Source: Canna indica (taxonomy: Eukaryota; Streptophyta; Magnoliopsida; Zingiberales; Cannaceae). Taken from it: 64,000 nucleotides of DNA. Below, in pieces: positions 54,570-64,000 of the stretch. A program made the position numbers and the translations under genes. The notes under the pieces are model-generated. The model ran no database searches. It was not told the DNA's origin and saw only the letters and a program-made list of their open reading frames with translations. The first letter of the stretch is position 1, and each line of letters starts with the position of its first letter. The stretch covers positions 33,870,501-33,934,500 of the forward strand of contig CP136898.1 of NCBI GenBank assembly GCA_034359265.1, in the 5' to 3' direction.

Positions 54570-55884
54570 AAAGGCATGCAGCTCCCTTTTGGAGCCGCAC
54601 CAGAATTTTGGAGAGAGGAGTAGCCGAGCTGCCCCTCTCCCCCTCTTGGAGCCGCTGCCTTCAAGGGTCAAGCCGCCGGGATTTCTTCCCTCATCTTGGA
54701 GCCGTCGCCCCTTCCCCCTTGTTTGAGCCGAGCCGCCGCACTCTTTGAGGCCGGATTCAGAGGCCGCCGATTGGGAATTTTCCCCGATTTCTTCTTCCTA
54801 ATCAAGTGAGTGATTTACCTCTCCTTTCCTTGAAATTTCTCTTCGTGTTCTTGAGCCCTTCTTGAAATCAAGGTGTTCTTGTTGGTTTTTCCGTCGAATC
54901 TTGAGTTCTTGTCAATTTCTTTTGTTGCCGTGAAAAGAGGAGGCCCGAAGACCCCCCCCCCCCCCCCCATGTGGCTCGGCAGCCCTAGGATTATCCTAAG
55001 GGTGCTCGGCCAATGAGGGAATTGGGTCTCCCTCAAAGTGTTCGATGAAATGTCTAAGAGGAGTTCTTGATGTTTTTGAGGTCCGGGCTTTTAAATTCCT
55101 AATCTTGATTATGTTCCTATGATGCTACACATGATTCCTATCTAAATCTTTGATTTCAACATATGAATCCATGTTTTGCATGTGAAAAGATTTAATCTTG
55201 TTGCCATGTATGTTCTTGTTTGGGTTGTCGATGTTGAAGCTTAAGTCTTGATTTAAAGATGATGTGGATGAATGCTAAATCTTGATTAAGAATTATGAAT
55301 TAATCTTTGTATGATTTATCTTGATGTTATAAATATGTTGTGGTGGTAATTAAGGTTTTAATTACTATGATTTTCGGATTAATTACCATGATATACTGAA
55401 AACTTCATCTCGCTGAAATTGTTAATTCAAGGCTGATTTTGAAATCTCTATTGTGATGTGCATAGTTTATTGAACATAGTCATGTAACCTATTGTTTCGA
55501 TTGGAAAACATAGTTTAAAATCATATGACACACTTTGGAAGCTAGATTCGGCTTGGGTATACCAGTTTCGAGCTTAATAGTAAACTGAAATCAAAACCCC
55601 TAAAACAAAACCCTAATTTCGGTAATGACAATTTTAATTATAGAATTAAAATTTAAGGGACAGCATAATCTTTTAAAGAGTAAATTAAAGAATTTAATTG
55701 CATGAAATAAAACCTCATGGGTTGATGACATTGGGGGTCTAGGGCGTCGTGAGCGGTCATAGTGGTTGCGGCATTTCCCAGTAGGGACACCCCTAAGACA
55801 CCTTAGGAAACACTTGACTTAGGTATTGTTAGCGCCATATTTTATGAATGGTGGGGAGGCTTGGTCCGAAAGATTGGATGAGTA

Positions 55885-56225
55885 ATTCCCAACCTATGAT
55901 AAAGGAACAAGTTCGAATGGGCGAATCATGATTGTTCCCGCATTTTTTAAAGGAATAAGTTCGGATGGGCGAATCCTGATTATTCCTGCATTTTATTTAG
56001 AACAAGTTCGGATGAGCGAATCCTGATTATTCCTGCATTTTATTTGGAACAAGTTCGGATGAGCGAATCCCGATTGTTCTTGCGTTTTTTTAAAGGAATA
56101 AGTTCGGAGGGGCGAATCCCGATTGTTCCCGTGTTCTTAAAGGAATAAGTTTGAATGGGCGAATCATGATTATTCCTGCGCTGTCTTTAGGGGATTGATT
56201 ATAGGATAAGCTCGGATGGGTCAAT
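55885..56225. repeat. ~57-bp minisatellite in solo LTR 4
   Basis: Six copies of a unit like ggaataagttcggatgggcg aatcctgattattcctgc plus a T-rich spacer, with single-base changes between copies. Confidence 0.88.
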
Positions 56226-58739
56226 CCTGATTATCCTCATAACCCTTGAGTGTGATTTAGTGCCTTAGGGCATGGATAGGCCGAGGCCTATTGTTATTCA
56301 CTACTAAGTGAATGGGTTGCCTCAGGGCATGAGATGGCCAGGTGGCCTGTAGACTAACCATACCACTAGTTGCATTTTCCCTATTTGAAACAGGTGCATA
56401 TATATATATATGGTTGGTTTTTATGGTGGGGGTTGGTAGTACCGCTCACTGAGTTCCTTTGAACTCACTCATTGTTTATTTATATTTTTTTACAGAGTCT
56501 GACCAGTGAGGTGGGCTGGAGCACTTGGCGTGGCTATAGGGCAAAAGAGCCACATTGATCTCATAACAATCCTAGTTGGGAGTCGTAATCGAGTCTTTGG
56601 TAGTTTTGTCATGCACTTGTATTTTGGTATTTTGGAGTTGTAGTCCTTTGGGGACACTTATGTCTTTTATTCATATTTCATTTGTTAAACTAAACTGTTA
56701 AACTTGATTTATTCATTTCCGCGATTAAAATGTTTTGCTAAAATTTTAATTCTTAAATGGAATCTATTTTGGTTTCTCGTTCATGATTAAGACTTGGTAT
56801 TCCTTCCCGCTATATTTTATTATCACGAGTTGGTATGTGAATGGGATAGGCTACGGGGTATAGGCACGTATACCCTGGCAGGCCACGTGACCCTAAGTTG
56901 GGGCGTGACATATATCATTTGTATAAACCTAGGTTGCTAGGTTTGATTGAGTTGGTGGTTGCCTTGGTATTTAGGCTTAAATCCACCATTGTAAACTTAG
57001 TTTACTAGGATTAGTTGAGTTGTCCCTTAGGTTGAGATGGGAGAGTACTCTCGGTAGGAAGGCGGGATACTTCCGGGTGTGGAAGTGCCTTCAGTTTGAG
57101 AACGGAGACTTTCCGGTGTAAAGTCCTCTTTGTAAGGAAAACGATATAATCTAGTAAACCTAGTTTGGAAATCCTAAGCGGGGGTGCTTAGGTAGTGGAG
57201 TAGGCATTGGGGCCGAACCACTATAAATTTTTGTGTTAGCATTGATATTTTATTTGTATTAATTGTTTTATCATTTATCGCTTCCGTATTTAGTCATTCA
57301 ATTGTGAATTATCTAAGTAATCTAAGAAACGTTTAAAATCGAATTTAGGCAAATAGATTTAGTTAACATACTATTCACCCCCCCTCCTCTAATGTGGTCA
57401 TTTCACCAACACAATGGGTCACACACAACAGGCTAATCTCGTAAGAGACCTTATGAGATAAAGTTCGAATGCGTCACTATATGTCTACTAGCATGGACAT
57501 GCTACAACACGATCACGGATCTCATTTGAGAACATGATAGGAAAGATGTTTCCTATAGGAACGAATACACGAGGAAAGAGTTCCTCGGTAACCCTAATTT
57601 GTAGGGCATCCCAAAATTATAGGGATTGGCACATGATAAATCCTAATCAATAAGAATTTAATTTATTGAGATAAATTAAAGTTTATATTTAGTTGGATTT
57701 AATTAATTTTGAATTAATTATAAATCCATTAAATATAAATTATTATTTTAGAGGCAAACTTCGAAATTTTGAATTTCGATGAGAGGATTTAAAAGGGGGG
57801 GTCCACTATGGGGGCCACCTACTCCCCTTATAAATAAATGCCCTAACCTTTTTTGAGAGGGGTTAAGCAAATTGGTTAGAGATCTTAGAGAGGAGAAGAG
57901 GCTTGATTCTTGATAAGCTTCTTGAAGAGCAAGACTCCAAAGAGCTTCTCTTGATCTCCATGGATGGCCGGCCATCAAGCTCCTCATTCCCGAGTTTGTG
58001 AAGCCGATTTGGCGGTCTCTTCCTCTTGGGTGTGCTATCTCCTTCATCTTCCCGGACGAGTCCAAGGAGGACAGCGAGGTATTCGTTCATCTTCGTCCTC
58101 GTTCCATGGTTTTCTCATCCCATCTTCCTTCCTTTTGGTGCTCGGTTCTTTGTGGAAGGGTCGGCTTCACCTTGGTGCGTTTCGGGGTTGAGTTTCCCTC
58201 TCCGTTGTGCCACAACGGGTCTTGGTGTTCGCTATCCCTTGGTTGCGAGGTGCTTGGTGTGGACCTTCCATGGAGGACGTGCGCTTGGACGTCTTGAAAC
58301 GGGGATAAGAGCAACCTTACCATCCGCACTATAAGTTATATCTTCTCCTTCTACTCGTAGATTGAATTCCTTAAAAATTGCTAAAGTTGATTTTGGGATG
58401 GTTTGTATTTTTTAAAATTGTTTTTTTCGCTGTGCTTCTTCTTCCCATCCCAACACTAAGAATAACTCCCGGTTGATCACGAGCGCTGCTGCTCAAAACA
58501 AGAAGAAAGCAACCACTCGAAAGGAAGGAGATCGATTTTTGTCCTCCGAGATGAGATCTCTAGCACACCCCATCAAGAAAGAGAGAAAAAATCCAAAGCC
58601 ATGGAGGTTCCAACTGCCCTCCCTATTGACGCAGACCCTATGCCAAGCACATCATGCCAACAAGCCTTCCATCTAATAACAGGTTGCCTACCACTATGAT
58701 GCCCTACGATGGCATGAGCAACCCTTAAATACACCCGAC

Positions 58740-59312
58740 AATGTTCAGGACCATGATGCTCTACAATGGAGCCACCGACTCTGCTCTCTACAGAGCTTTT
58801 CCAACTTTCCTGAAGAAATTCGCTTTACTGTAGTTCACATCCCTCCCGCCGAAGTCTATACATTCTTTTGCGGATCTCTCCCATGCCTTAGCTGATTTTC
58901 CTCATCTCCGATCTACTACAAAACAGAAGATGCCTTCCAATACATCGGGCAAGGGCAACATGAGCCCTTAAGGGAATACATAAGCAGGTTTCAAGCTATA
59001 GCAGTCGAAATCCTGAATCTCGACCCATGAGTCAAACTCTACTCCACCAAATACGGGCTGAAGCCCAGACACTTTATCGACCAAGTTGCCTTGATAAAGC
59101 CCAGAGATATGGCCGAGTTTCAGGAAAAGGCCGCAAGCTTCATAGAGATGGAGGAGCTTCGTGAGGCCAGAAAGGCCGACAACGAAAATAGCAAAGATTC
59201 TATCGAAGATAAAAAGTCTAGAAGGGCGGATAGAAAAAGAGAAGACCGCAATCGTCGCGAACAAAATAACAACAAGGCAGAGGTCACCACCTCGCCCAAA
59301 CGCCCGATATGA
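58740..59312 (+). pseudogene. Tat-like Gypsy gag
   Basis: Retrotrans_gag text is readable across frames: ALYRAFPTFLKKFALL, then FTSLPPKSIHSFADLSHALA, DEPLREYISRF-like (HEPLREYISRFQAIAVEI) and FIDQVALIKPRDMAEFQEKA in the open part at 59091-59312. It ends in a Lys/Arg/Glu-rich stretch. Frame changes occur near 58830 and 58960, and in-frame stops near 59027. Confidence 0.8.
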
Positions 59313-59779
59313 ATGGTACACTCCACTCAACATCAGGTGAGAGACCATCCTGCAAGAGGTCTTCCACCCATAGCTGCTTAGACCCCCTAGCAGCCTTGAA
59401 AAATTAAAGCCTTCATTCAAATGCGACAAAAGCAAGAGATGTGAATTCCACTAAACCTACAAACACACCACTAAAAAGTGTGTGGTCCTCCGTGATCAAA
59501 TTGAATGCCTAATCAAAAAAGGTCGCCTCGATCACTACATCCAGCATATCCCACATCGTAGCCGAAGCCAATGGAACCACCGCCGACGGCACCGAAGTCC
59601 CAGCAGGACACCACCACCCAACAACACAGACAACTAAGTTGACTCTAGAATCGAACAGCCTCGTCCCGACACCTGGAGAGTCATCAACTACATTACATGC
59701 GGATTTGTCGGAGAAAGCAACACTAGAGCATAATCATCCTAGTCTATTTACATGACCTCGTCATTATTTCTGTAATCAC

Positions 59780-59880
59780 TATCGATTTCCTTGTCATGAA
59801 AGTCTTGGTAGACCAGGGGAGCTCAATCGACGTCCTCTTCTACCCAACACTCAAAAAGATGAGTACCAGCCTCGCTACAC
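59780..59880 (+). pseudogene. Tat-like Gypsy protease active-site region
   Basis: VDQGSSIDVLFYPTLKKM is collinear with the retropepsin motif of Tat elements, where the second residue is usually Thr, Ser or Gly in D-x-G. Flanks contain stops. Confidence 0.65.
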
Positions 59881-60569
59881 CTGTAACATGGAGAACTTGT
59901 CAACTTCTCGGGAGACCGCGTGGATGTTAGAGACTATTTATGGTTGGCCACAACGTTTGGCTCTCCACCAGGAACAAGGACGATAGACATACAGTTCCTC
60001 GTCATTCATTGCGTAAACCCGTACCCGCATGATCTTTGGCCAACTCTCCTTGAATAACTTGGGAGCCGTCGTATCGACCCCCATCTCACCATCAAGTTCC
60101 CTATCTCGGAGATAGAGGTAGGAGTAATTCATGCAAATTAGAAGGAAGCCCACACGTGCTACAACGAATGCTTAAAGCTCATGCTGGTTGAACCTCAACC
60201 CCGAATCTCAGACCTGGATTCCAGGGAAGACATCCAAGAGAGGCCCCAACCCGCTGGCGATTTAGAATCTATGCAAATCAAGACATCCTCGAACAGATAA
60301 CCTATATGGGAGCACACCTCCCAGACGAGCACAAAGCTCAACTCAACACTCTACTCAGAGACAATGTCGACCTCTTCGCATGGACGTCAGCCGACATGCC
60401 GGGGATAGATCCCTAGATCAGTTGCCATATACTGGCCATTGACCCCCGGGTCAAACTCGTGGCCCAAAAGAAAAGAAAGCTTGGAATCGAGCGACAACAA
60501 GCATCCCTTGAAGAAACCGGGAAGCTACTAAAGACAAAATTCACTAGAGAGATCTGATTCACCACGTGG

Positions 60570-61230
60570 CTCGCAAATATCGTAATGGTAAAAAACACTA
60601 GGTAAAGTGGCAGATGTGCGTTGACTTCACCGACATCAATAAGGCCTGCCCAAAGGACTCTTACATGTTGCCGAGCATAGACAAACTTGTTGATGGCTCC
60701 TCGGGATATCAATATCTAAGCTTCATGGATGCCTATTCAGGCTACAACCAAATCTGGATGCACCCAGAAGATAAAGAAAAAATAGCTCTCATTACCGAAC
60801 ATACAAACTTCTGTTACAAGGTGATGCCCTTCGGGCTTAAAAACACAGGAGCCACGTATCAACTCCTAATGAATACAGTCTTCGAGAAACAAATTGGTCG
60901 CAACATGGAATTGTACGTCGACAACATGGTTGCCAAAACACTAGTCACTGAAAATCACTGCAACGACCTCATCAAGATCTTTAGCCAGTTCATGCCCAAC
61001 AATATGAGGTTAAACTCGGAAAAGTGCGCCTTCAGGATTCATAACGGCTAGTTCCTTGGCTTTATGTTAACACACCGAGGGATTAAAGCCAACTCGGAGA
61101 AGTGCCAAGTCATTCAAGAGATGCGGAGCCCGCGCAACATCAAGAAAGTACAATAACTCACGGGGAGGATGGTCGCTCTATCCAGATTCCTCTCCAAGTC
61201 GGCCGACCGAGCCATCCCCTTCTTTAAAAT
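60570..61230 (+). pseudogene. Tat-like Gypsy reverse transcriptase
   Basis: An open stretch at 60614-61051 contains CVDFTDINKACPKDSY, LSFMDAYSGYNQIWMHPEDK, FCYKVMPFGLKNTGATYQ and IGRNMELYVDNMVAKTL. The active-site YVDD is YVDN, so the second catalytic aspartate is lost. A stop at 61051 is followed by FLGFMLTHRGIKANSEKCQV and LSRFLSKSADRAIPFF, the thumb and connection to RNase H. Confidence 0.88.
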
Positions 61231-61729
61231 TCAAGGAAAAAACATTACTTCCACTGGGATGAAAAATGTGAACAAGTTTTCAAGGAACTCGAATACTTCC
61301 TTACCAACCTGCCGATCATGGACAACACACAACAAGGAGAAACCATCTTCCTCTATCTCACGATCACAGAAAAGTGCCATCAGCTCGGTCGTGATCCGAG
61401 AGCAGGGAAAAGATCAAAAGCTGATCTACTTTGTCAGCAAGATCCTACAAGGACCGAAAGCAAATGCTAGAGGCTAGAGAAGCTCGCCTTCGCCCTGGTC
61501 ATCTCGGCCCGAAGATTAAGGCTATATTTCCAAAGCCATCACCTTCAAGTACGTACCTAGCAACCAATTAGACAGGTACTAGCTAAACCCGAACTCGTTG
61601 GTTGAATGATATCTTGGTTAGTAGAACTCTCAGAGTTCAGCATTGAATACCAGCCCAAGGGCCCCATCAAAGCCCAGGCTCTAGCCGACTTCATCGCCAA
61701 ATTCACCGACCAGGAAGACACCTCCAAAT

Positions 61730-62160
61730 AGGTTGAGACTTAGAAACTATTCGTGGATGGCGCTTCCAACGAAAAAGGAAGCAGAGTAGACATCATTCTG
61801 GAGAATGGCTAAGGAATCGCCCCAGAACCGTCCCTCCAATTCTAGGTCAAAGTCAGCAACAATCAAGAAGAGTATGAAGCTCTAATCGTCGGGCTAAAAC
61901 TTGCCGAGGAGGTGAAGGACCGAAATATAGTTGTAAAGAATGACTCACAACTTGTCGTAGGATAAGTCAACGACACATGCCAAGCACAGGACCCCTCCCT
62001 TGAAAGGTATCTTTAACAGATACATTCTTTAATCACTAACTCTGATAGTTACGTGATTCAACACATACCTCGGGAGGAGAACACCCGAGCCGACCTGCCA
62101 TCCAAACTCGCCAGCACCAAAAAATTTCAAAATAATAGGTCGATCATCCAACAAGTCCTC
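61730..62160 (+). pseudogene. Second RNase H-like domain of the Gypsy element
   Basis: Reads LFVDGASNEKGSRVDIILEN, NNQEEYEALIVGLKLAEEVK, VKNDSQLVVG and IPREENTRADLPSKLAS, the RVT_3-type RNase H placed between RNase H and integrase in Tat elements. It is broken by several stops (for example near 61739, 61811 and 61962). Confidence 0.8.
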
Positions 62161-62389
62161 ATACATTTGAGTATCCTGCTAGCCGACACCTCGATCGAGA
62201 TCCAAACAATCGAGCAAAGCACAAACTAGAGAACACCATACAAGAATTACCTCAAACGAGGCGAAATCCTGGAACACACTTCCAATCCAAGTAAATTTAA
62301 AAGAATGGTAAGCTATTACACGCTCCTTGATAGTCAACTCTATAAAAGGGGTCTCCCGACCACTCCTTAAGTGTGTCGCCCAACCCCAA

Positions 62390-63475
62390 GTAGCCACTAT
62401 AATGACAGAAGTACACGACAACATATGCGGTAGCCATATCGGGGGAAGGTCCCTAGTCGCCAAAATCCTCCGAGCCGATTACTTTTGGCCAAGAATGAAA
62501 GTAGATTGCAGCCTCTACGTCAAAAAATGTGACAAATGTCAAAGATTCTCCGAGGTCTCACAACTGCACCCCCCGAGCCGCTCCACAACTCAAACACTAG
62601 TTGGTCGTTCCACAAGTGGGCCATCGACCTCCTTGGCCCATTTCCCCAAGCGCTAGGGCAAATCAAGTTTCTGGTGGTAGCAACCGATTACTTTACCAAA
62701 TAGATAGAGGCTGAACCCCTATCCTCAATTATGACTGACAAAGTTCAGAAATTTGTTTGGAAAAACATCATTTGTATGTATGGAATATCGCGCGAGCTCG
62801 TCAGCGATAATGGGACACAGTTCACAGATCGACAATTTCGTGAGTTCTACTCTGACCTAGCTTGGCACCCGACAACCACTTTCGTCCGTCGAACACCCAC
62901 AGACAAATGGCTTGGCTGAAGCAGCCAACAAGTTCATTCTAACAGGTCTAAAGAAGAAACTCGACCGGGTCAAGGGATACTAGGTCAAAGAACTACCCGA
63001 GGTACTTTGGAGTTACAACACAACTAGCCAATCTTTCACCTCGGAGACCACTTACCGACTCGTCTATGGAGCAAAGGCCATGATCCCCATCGATATCCCA
63101 GAGCCTAGTCTCCGCAGAATTACTTTCGAGGAATAGGGCAACTTAGAAATCTGACTCGTTGAGCTCGATCTCATAGAAGAAGAACGAGAGCTCGCCAAAA
63201 TAAGAGAAGATTCAATGAAACTTAAGATAGCCCAAAAATATGGCAAATGTGTCAGACCTAGAAATTTTGCAGAAGGGGACCTCTTCCTCCGAAAGATTGA
63301 ACCACAAAGAAAACCAACTGGAAAAGGTAATATTGCTTCAAACTATGAAGGCCCCTACCAGATCACAAAAGTCCTTAGAAAGGGCACCTACAGAATCCCC
63401 GAGCTCTTTGGATGAGAACTCCCACGGTCGTGGAATACGGCCTCTCTATGGACCTACTACAGCTAAGCTTCCACC
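62390..63475 (+). pseudogene. Gypsy integrase
   Basis: A zinc-binding HHCC region (EVHDNICGSHIGGRSLVAKI, then CDKCQRF) at 62405-62550, the core with SDNGTQFTDRQFREFY near 62800, and after a frame change HPQTNGLAEAANKFI near 62890. A C-terminal segment follows (FAEGDLFLRKIEPQRKPTGK, NYEGPYQITKVLRKGTYRI) at 63215-63415. At least two frameshifts and several stops separate these. Confidence 0.85.
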
Positions 63476-64000
63476 CTTAAATTATAATATGGCTAGAGTA
63501 CTCTTTTCCCTACATGACAGGTTTTCCCCATGAAATATTTTAATGAGGCTCCACCATATGTAAGCCGAGCTTAACTCTCAGTGGGATGCATTGTATCACT
63601 AAGATATTTAACAATGAAATTACTCTTTATATACTACACATTTGTCTTGTGTCTAAAATCACTTGCAGTCATTGCATACTTCGCATGAGGAATTTACACG
63701 GCCTCAAAGCAGCCCTCGACCCATGTGACACACCACCCCTCCTCGGCCAAGCTCCACTATTCTTGGCATTACAAGCCTCAATAGCAACCAGGATTCAATT
63801 TTCACCAACCCAACTCTTCGGCCTCGGTGTCACATTCAGCCACCAAAGCTGGGTTTTCACCAATATGGCTCGCTGGCCTCAGTGCTTATCATGGGCTCCT
63901 ACGCCCCCAACGACACCAAGTGCGCTACTCACGAGGTCGGTTTTCACCGAGTATGGTCCTCAGCCCTAAATGCGGCCTCCGGCTCAGCCCAACACACTCT
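63476..64000. other. 3' non-coding part of the Gypsy element
   Basis: Follows integrase. Repeated phrases such as ggttttcaccaatatggctc and ttttcaccgagtatgg with cggcctc at 63780-63975 resemble the diverged repeats often present before the 3' LTR of Tat elements. The ORF at 63586-63969 runs through them and has no domain. Confidence 0.4.

Larger units (their letters stand above)
54224..56910 (+). mobile_element. Solo LTR 4, Tekay/Del-like Gypsy family, TSD TATAT
   Basis: TGTAATATCAGAG...GGGGCGTGACA with TATAT immediately outside both ends (54219-54223, 56911-56915). It is 2687 bp. TATAAA at 54525-54530 directly abuts a 39-bp C-rich tract (54531-54569), then a GC-rich leader. A ~57-bp minisatellite lies at 55885-56225, and the conserved block (gctcactgagttcctttgaa...ttacagagtctgacc) at 56440-56500. 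It is closest in sequence to solo LTR 3 by eye, including the first bases (TGTAATATC). Confidence 0.93.
53072..57411 (+). mobile_element. Solo LTR of the TGTTGG...CCAACA family, holding solo LTR 4
   Basis: Starts TGTTGGCCTAAGATTTTCAA and ends ...tttcaccAACA. Outside are taatg (53067-53071) and caatg (57412-57416), a 5-bp duplication with one transition. TATAAATA at 53952-53959 suggests the promoter. The C-rich actattcacccccc near the end is shared with the copy at 8227-9231. Without solo LTR 4 it is about 1.65 kb. No gag-pol is present. Confidence 0.75.
52016..58455 (+). mobile_element. Copia 3' LTR, interrupted by a nested solo LTR
   Basis: Begins after the purine tract with ttaaaagaaataatgccctt, a start known from monocot Copia LTRs (usually preceded by TG, lost here). 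It resumes after the nested element at 57412. It has a promoter-like TATAAATA at 57829-57836, and appears to end ccatcccaaca at 58455, where Tat-like gag sequence starts. Without the 4340-bp insertion it would be about 2.1 kb. The right boundary is an estimate. ORFs at 57700-58340 on both strands lie in its R/U5 region and have no domain. Confidence 0.6.
58456..64000 (+). mobile_element. Tat-like Ty3/Gypsy element, decayed, runs off the right edge
   Basis: Gag, protease, RT, RNase H, a second RNase H-like domain and integrase follow one another in Gypsy order, with frequent stops. RT text (FTDINKACPKDSYMLPSIDK, DAYSGYNQIWMHPEDKEK) and the extra RNase H between RT/RNase H and integrase suit the Tat lineage. 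The 5' LTR is missing because the Copia LTR abuts gag. The 3' LTR, if present, lies at or beyond the window edge. Gypsy LTR/PBS sequence at 34085-34460 may come from a related copy. Confidence 0.85.

Noticed and set aside
57748..58334. ORFs of 75-105 codons on both strands
   Set aside because: They overlap each other within the R/U5 part of a Copia LTR and have no domain.
59120..59435. 155-codon ORF on the - strand
   Set aside because: Antisense to the Gypsy gag frame, which has clear homology.
63586..63969. 127-codon ORF (+)
   Set aside because: Runs through imperfect repeats after integrase; no domain.

Overview
This is a plant nuclear window, given as genomic DNA with introns. Two ordinary plant genes sit at its left and centre-right: the 3' half of an UNC93-like membrane protein gene (+ strand, exons between 2039 and 12584) and a complete six-exon ubiquitin-conjugating enzyme gene of the UBC7/13/14 (UBE2G2) class (- strand, 50493 to 41847). 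Almost everything else is transposable element, much of it nested. The AT-rich background, kilobase introns full of repeats and the mix of Tekay-like, Tat-like and Copia elements suit a repeat-rich angiosperm. I lean weakly to a monocot but cannot name the species.

Layout. 1-1490: decayed Copia pieces, then UNC93 exons with introns of 4.6 and 5.0 kb. Those introns carry a LINE scrap, a GCGCC-rich element, a hAT MITE with an 8-bp target duplication that itself holds a solo LTR, and a 335-bp TRIM with both LTRs. 13.2-15.9 kb: a MITE carrying a Harbinger-like MITE and a hAT MITE. 17.4-20.2 kb: first Tekay-like solo LTR. 21.3-27.6 kb: a Pack-MULE-like element with ~250-bp inverted repeats. It holds a truncated lipid-transfer-protein gene and a GC-rich unidentified fragment, and is interrupted by a 4.5-kb Copia whose LTRs end TA...TA. 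28.2-33.7 kb: a large inverted-repeat structure holding a MITE, which holds the second solo LTR. 34.1-40.5 kb: a Gypsy LTR/PBS scrap, then a Copia RNase H remnant split by a 5.7-kb hAT transposon, itself split by the third solo LTR. 41.8-50.5 kb: the UBC gene, with a 4-kb DUF659-type hAT in its last intron and a Gypsy remnant in intron 4. 51.0-58.5 kb: Copia RNase H and 3' LTR, split by a solo LTR that is split by the fourth Tekay-like solo LTR. 58.5 kb to the end: a decayed Tat-like Gypsy.

The two host genes point towards each other across about 29 kb of repeats. Nothing here looks like an operon, a CRISPR array or a prokaryotic defence system. The most unusual signals are these: four solo LTRs of one superfamily, each with a perfect 5-bp target duplication and each with a different ~55-bp minisatellite in the same relative position; a ~110-bp module shared between MITEs and one of these LTRs; and the Pack-MULE with a secreted-peptide-like ORF whose TATA box lies just beyond a Copia insertion.

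All alignments were made by eye. Exon boundaries were fixed by GT/AG sites and unbroken reading frame.
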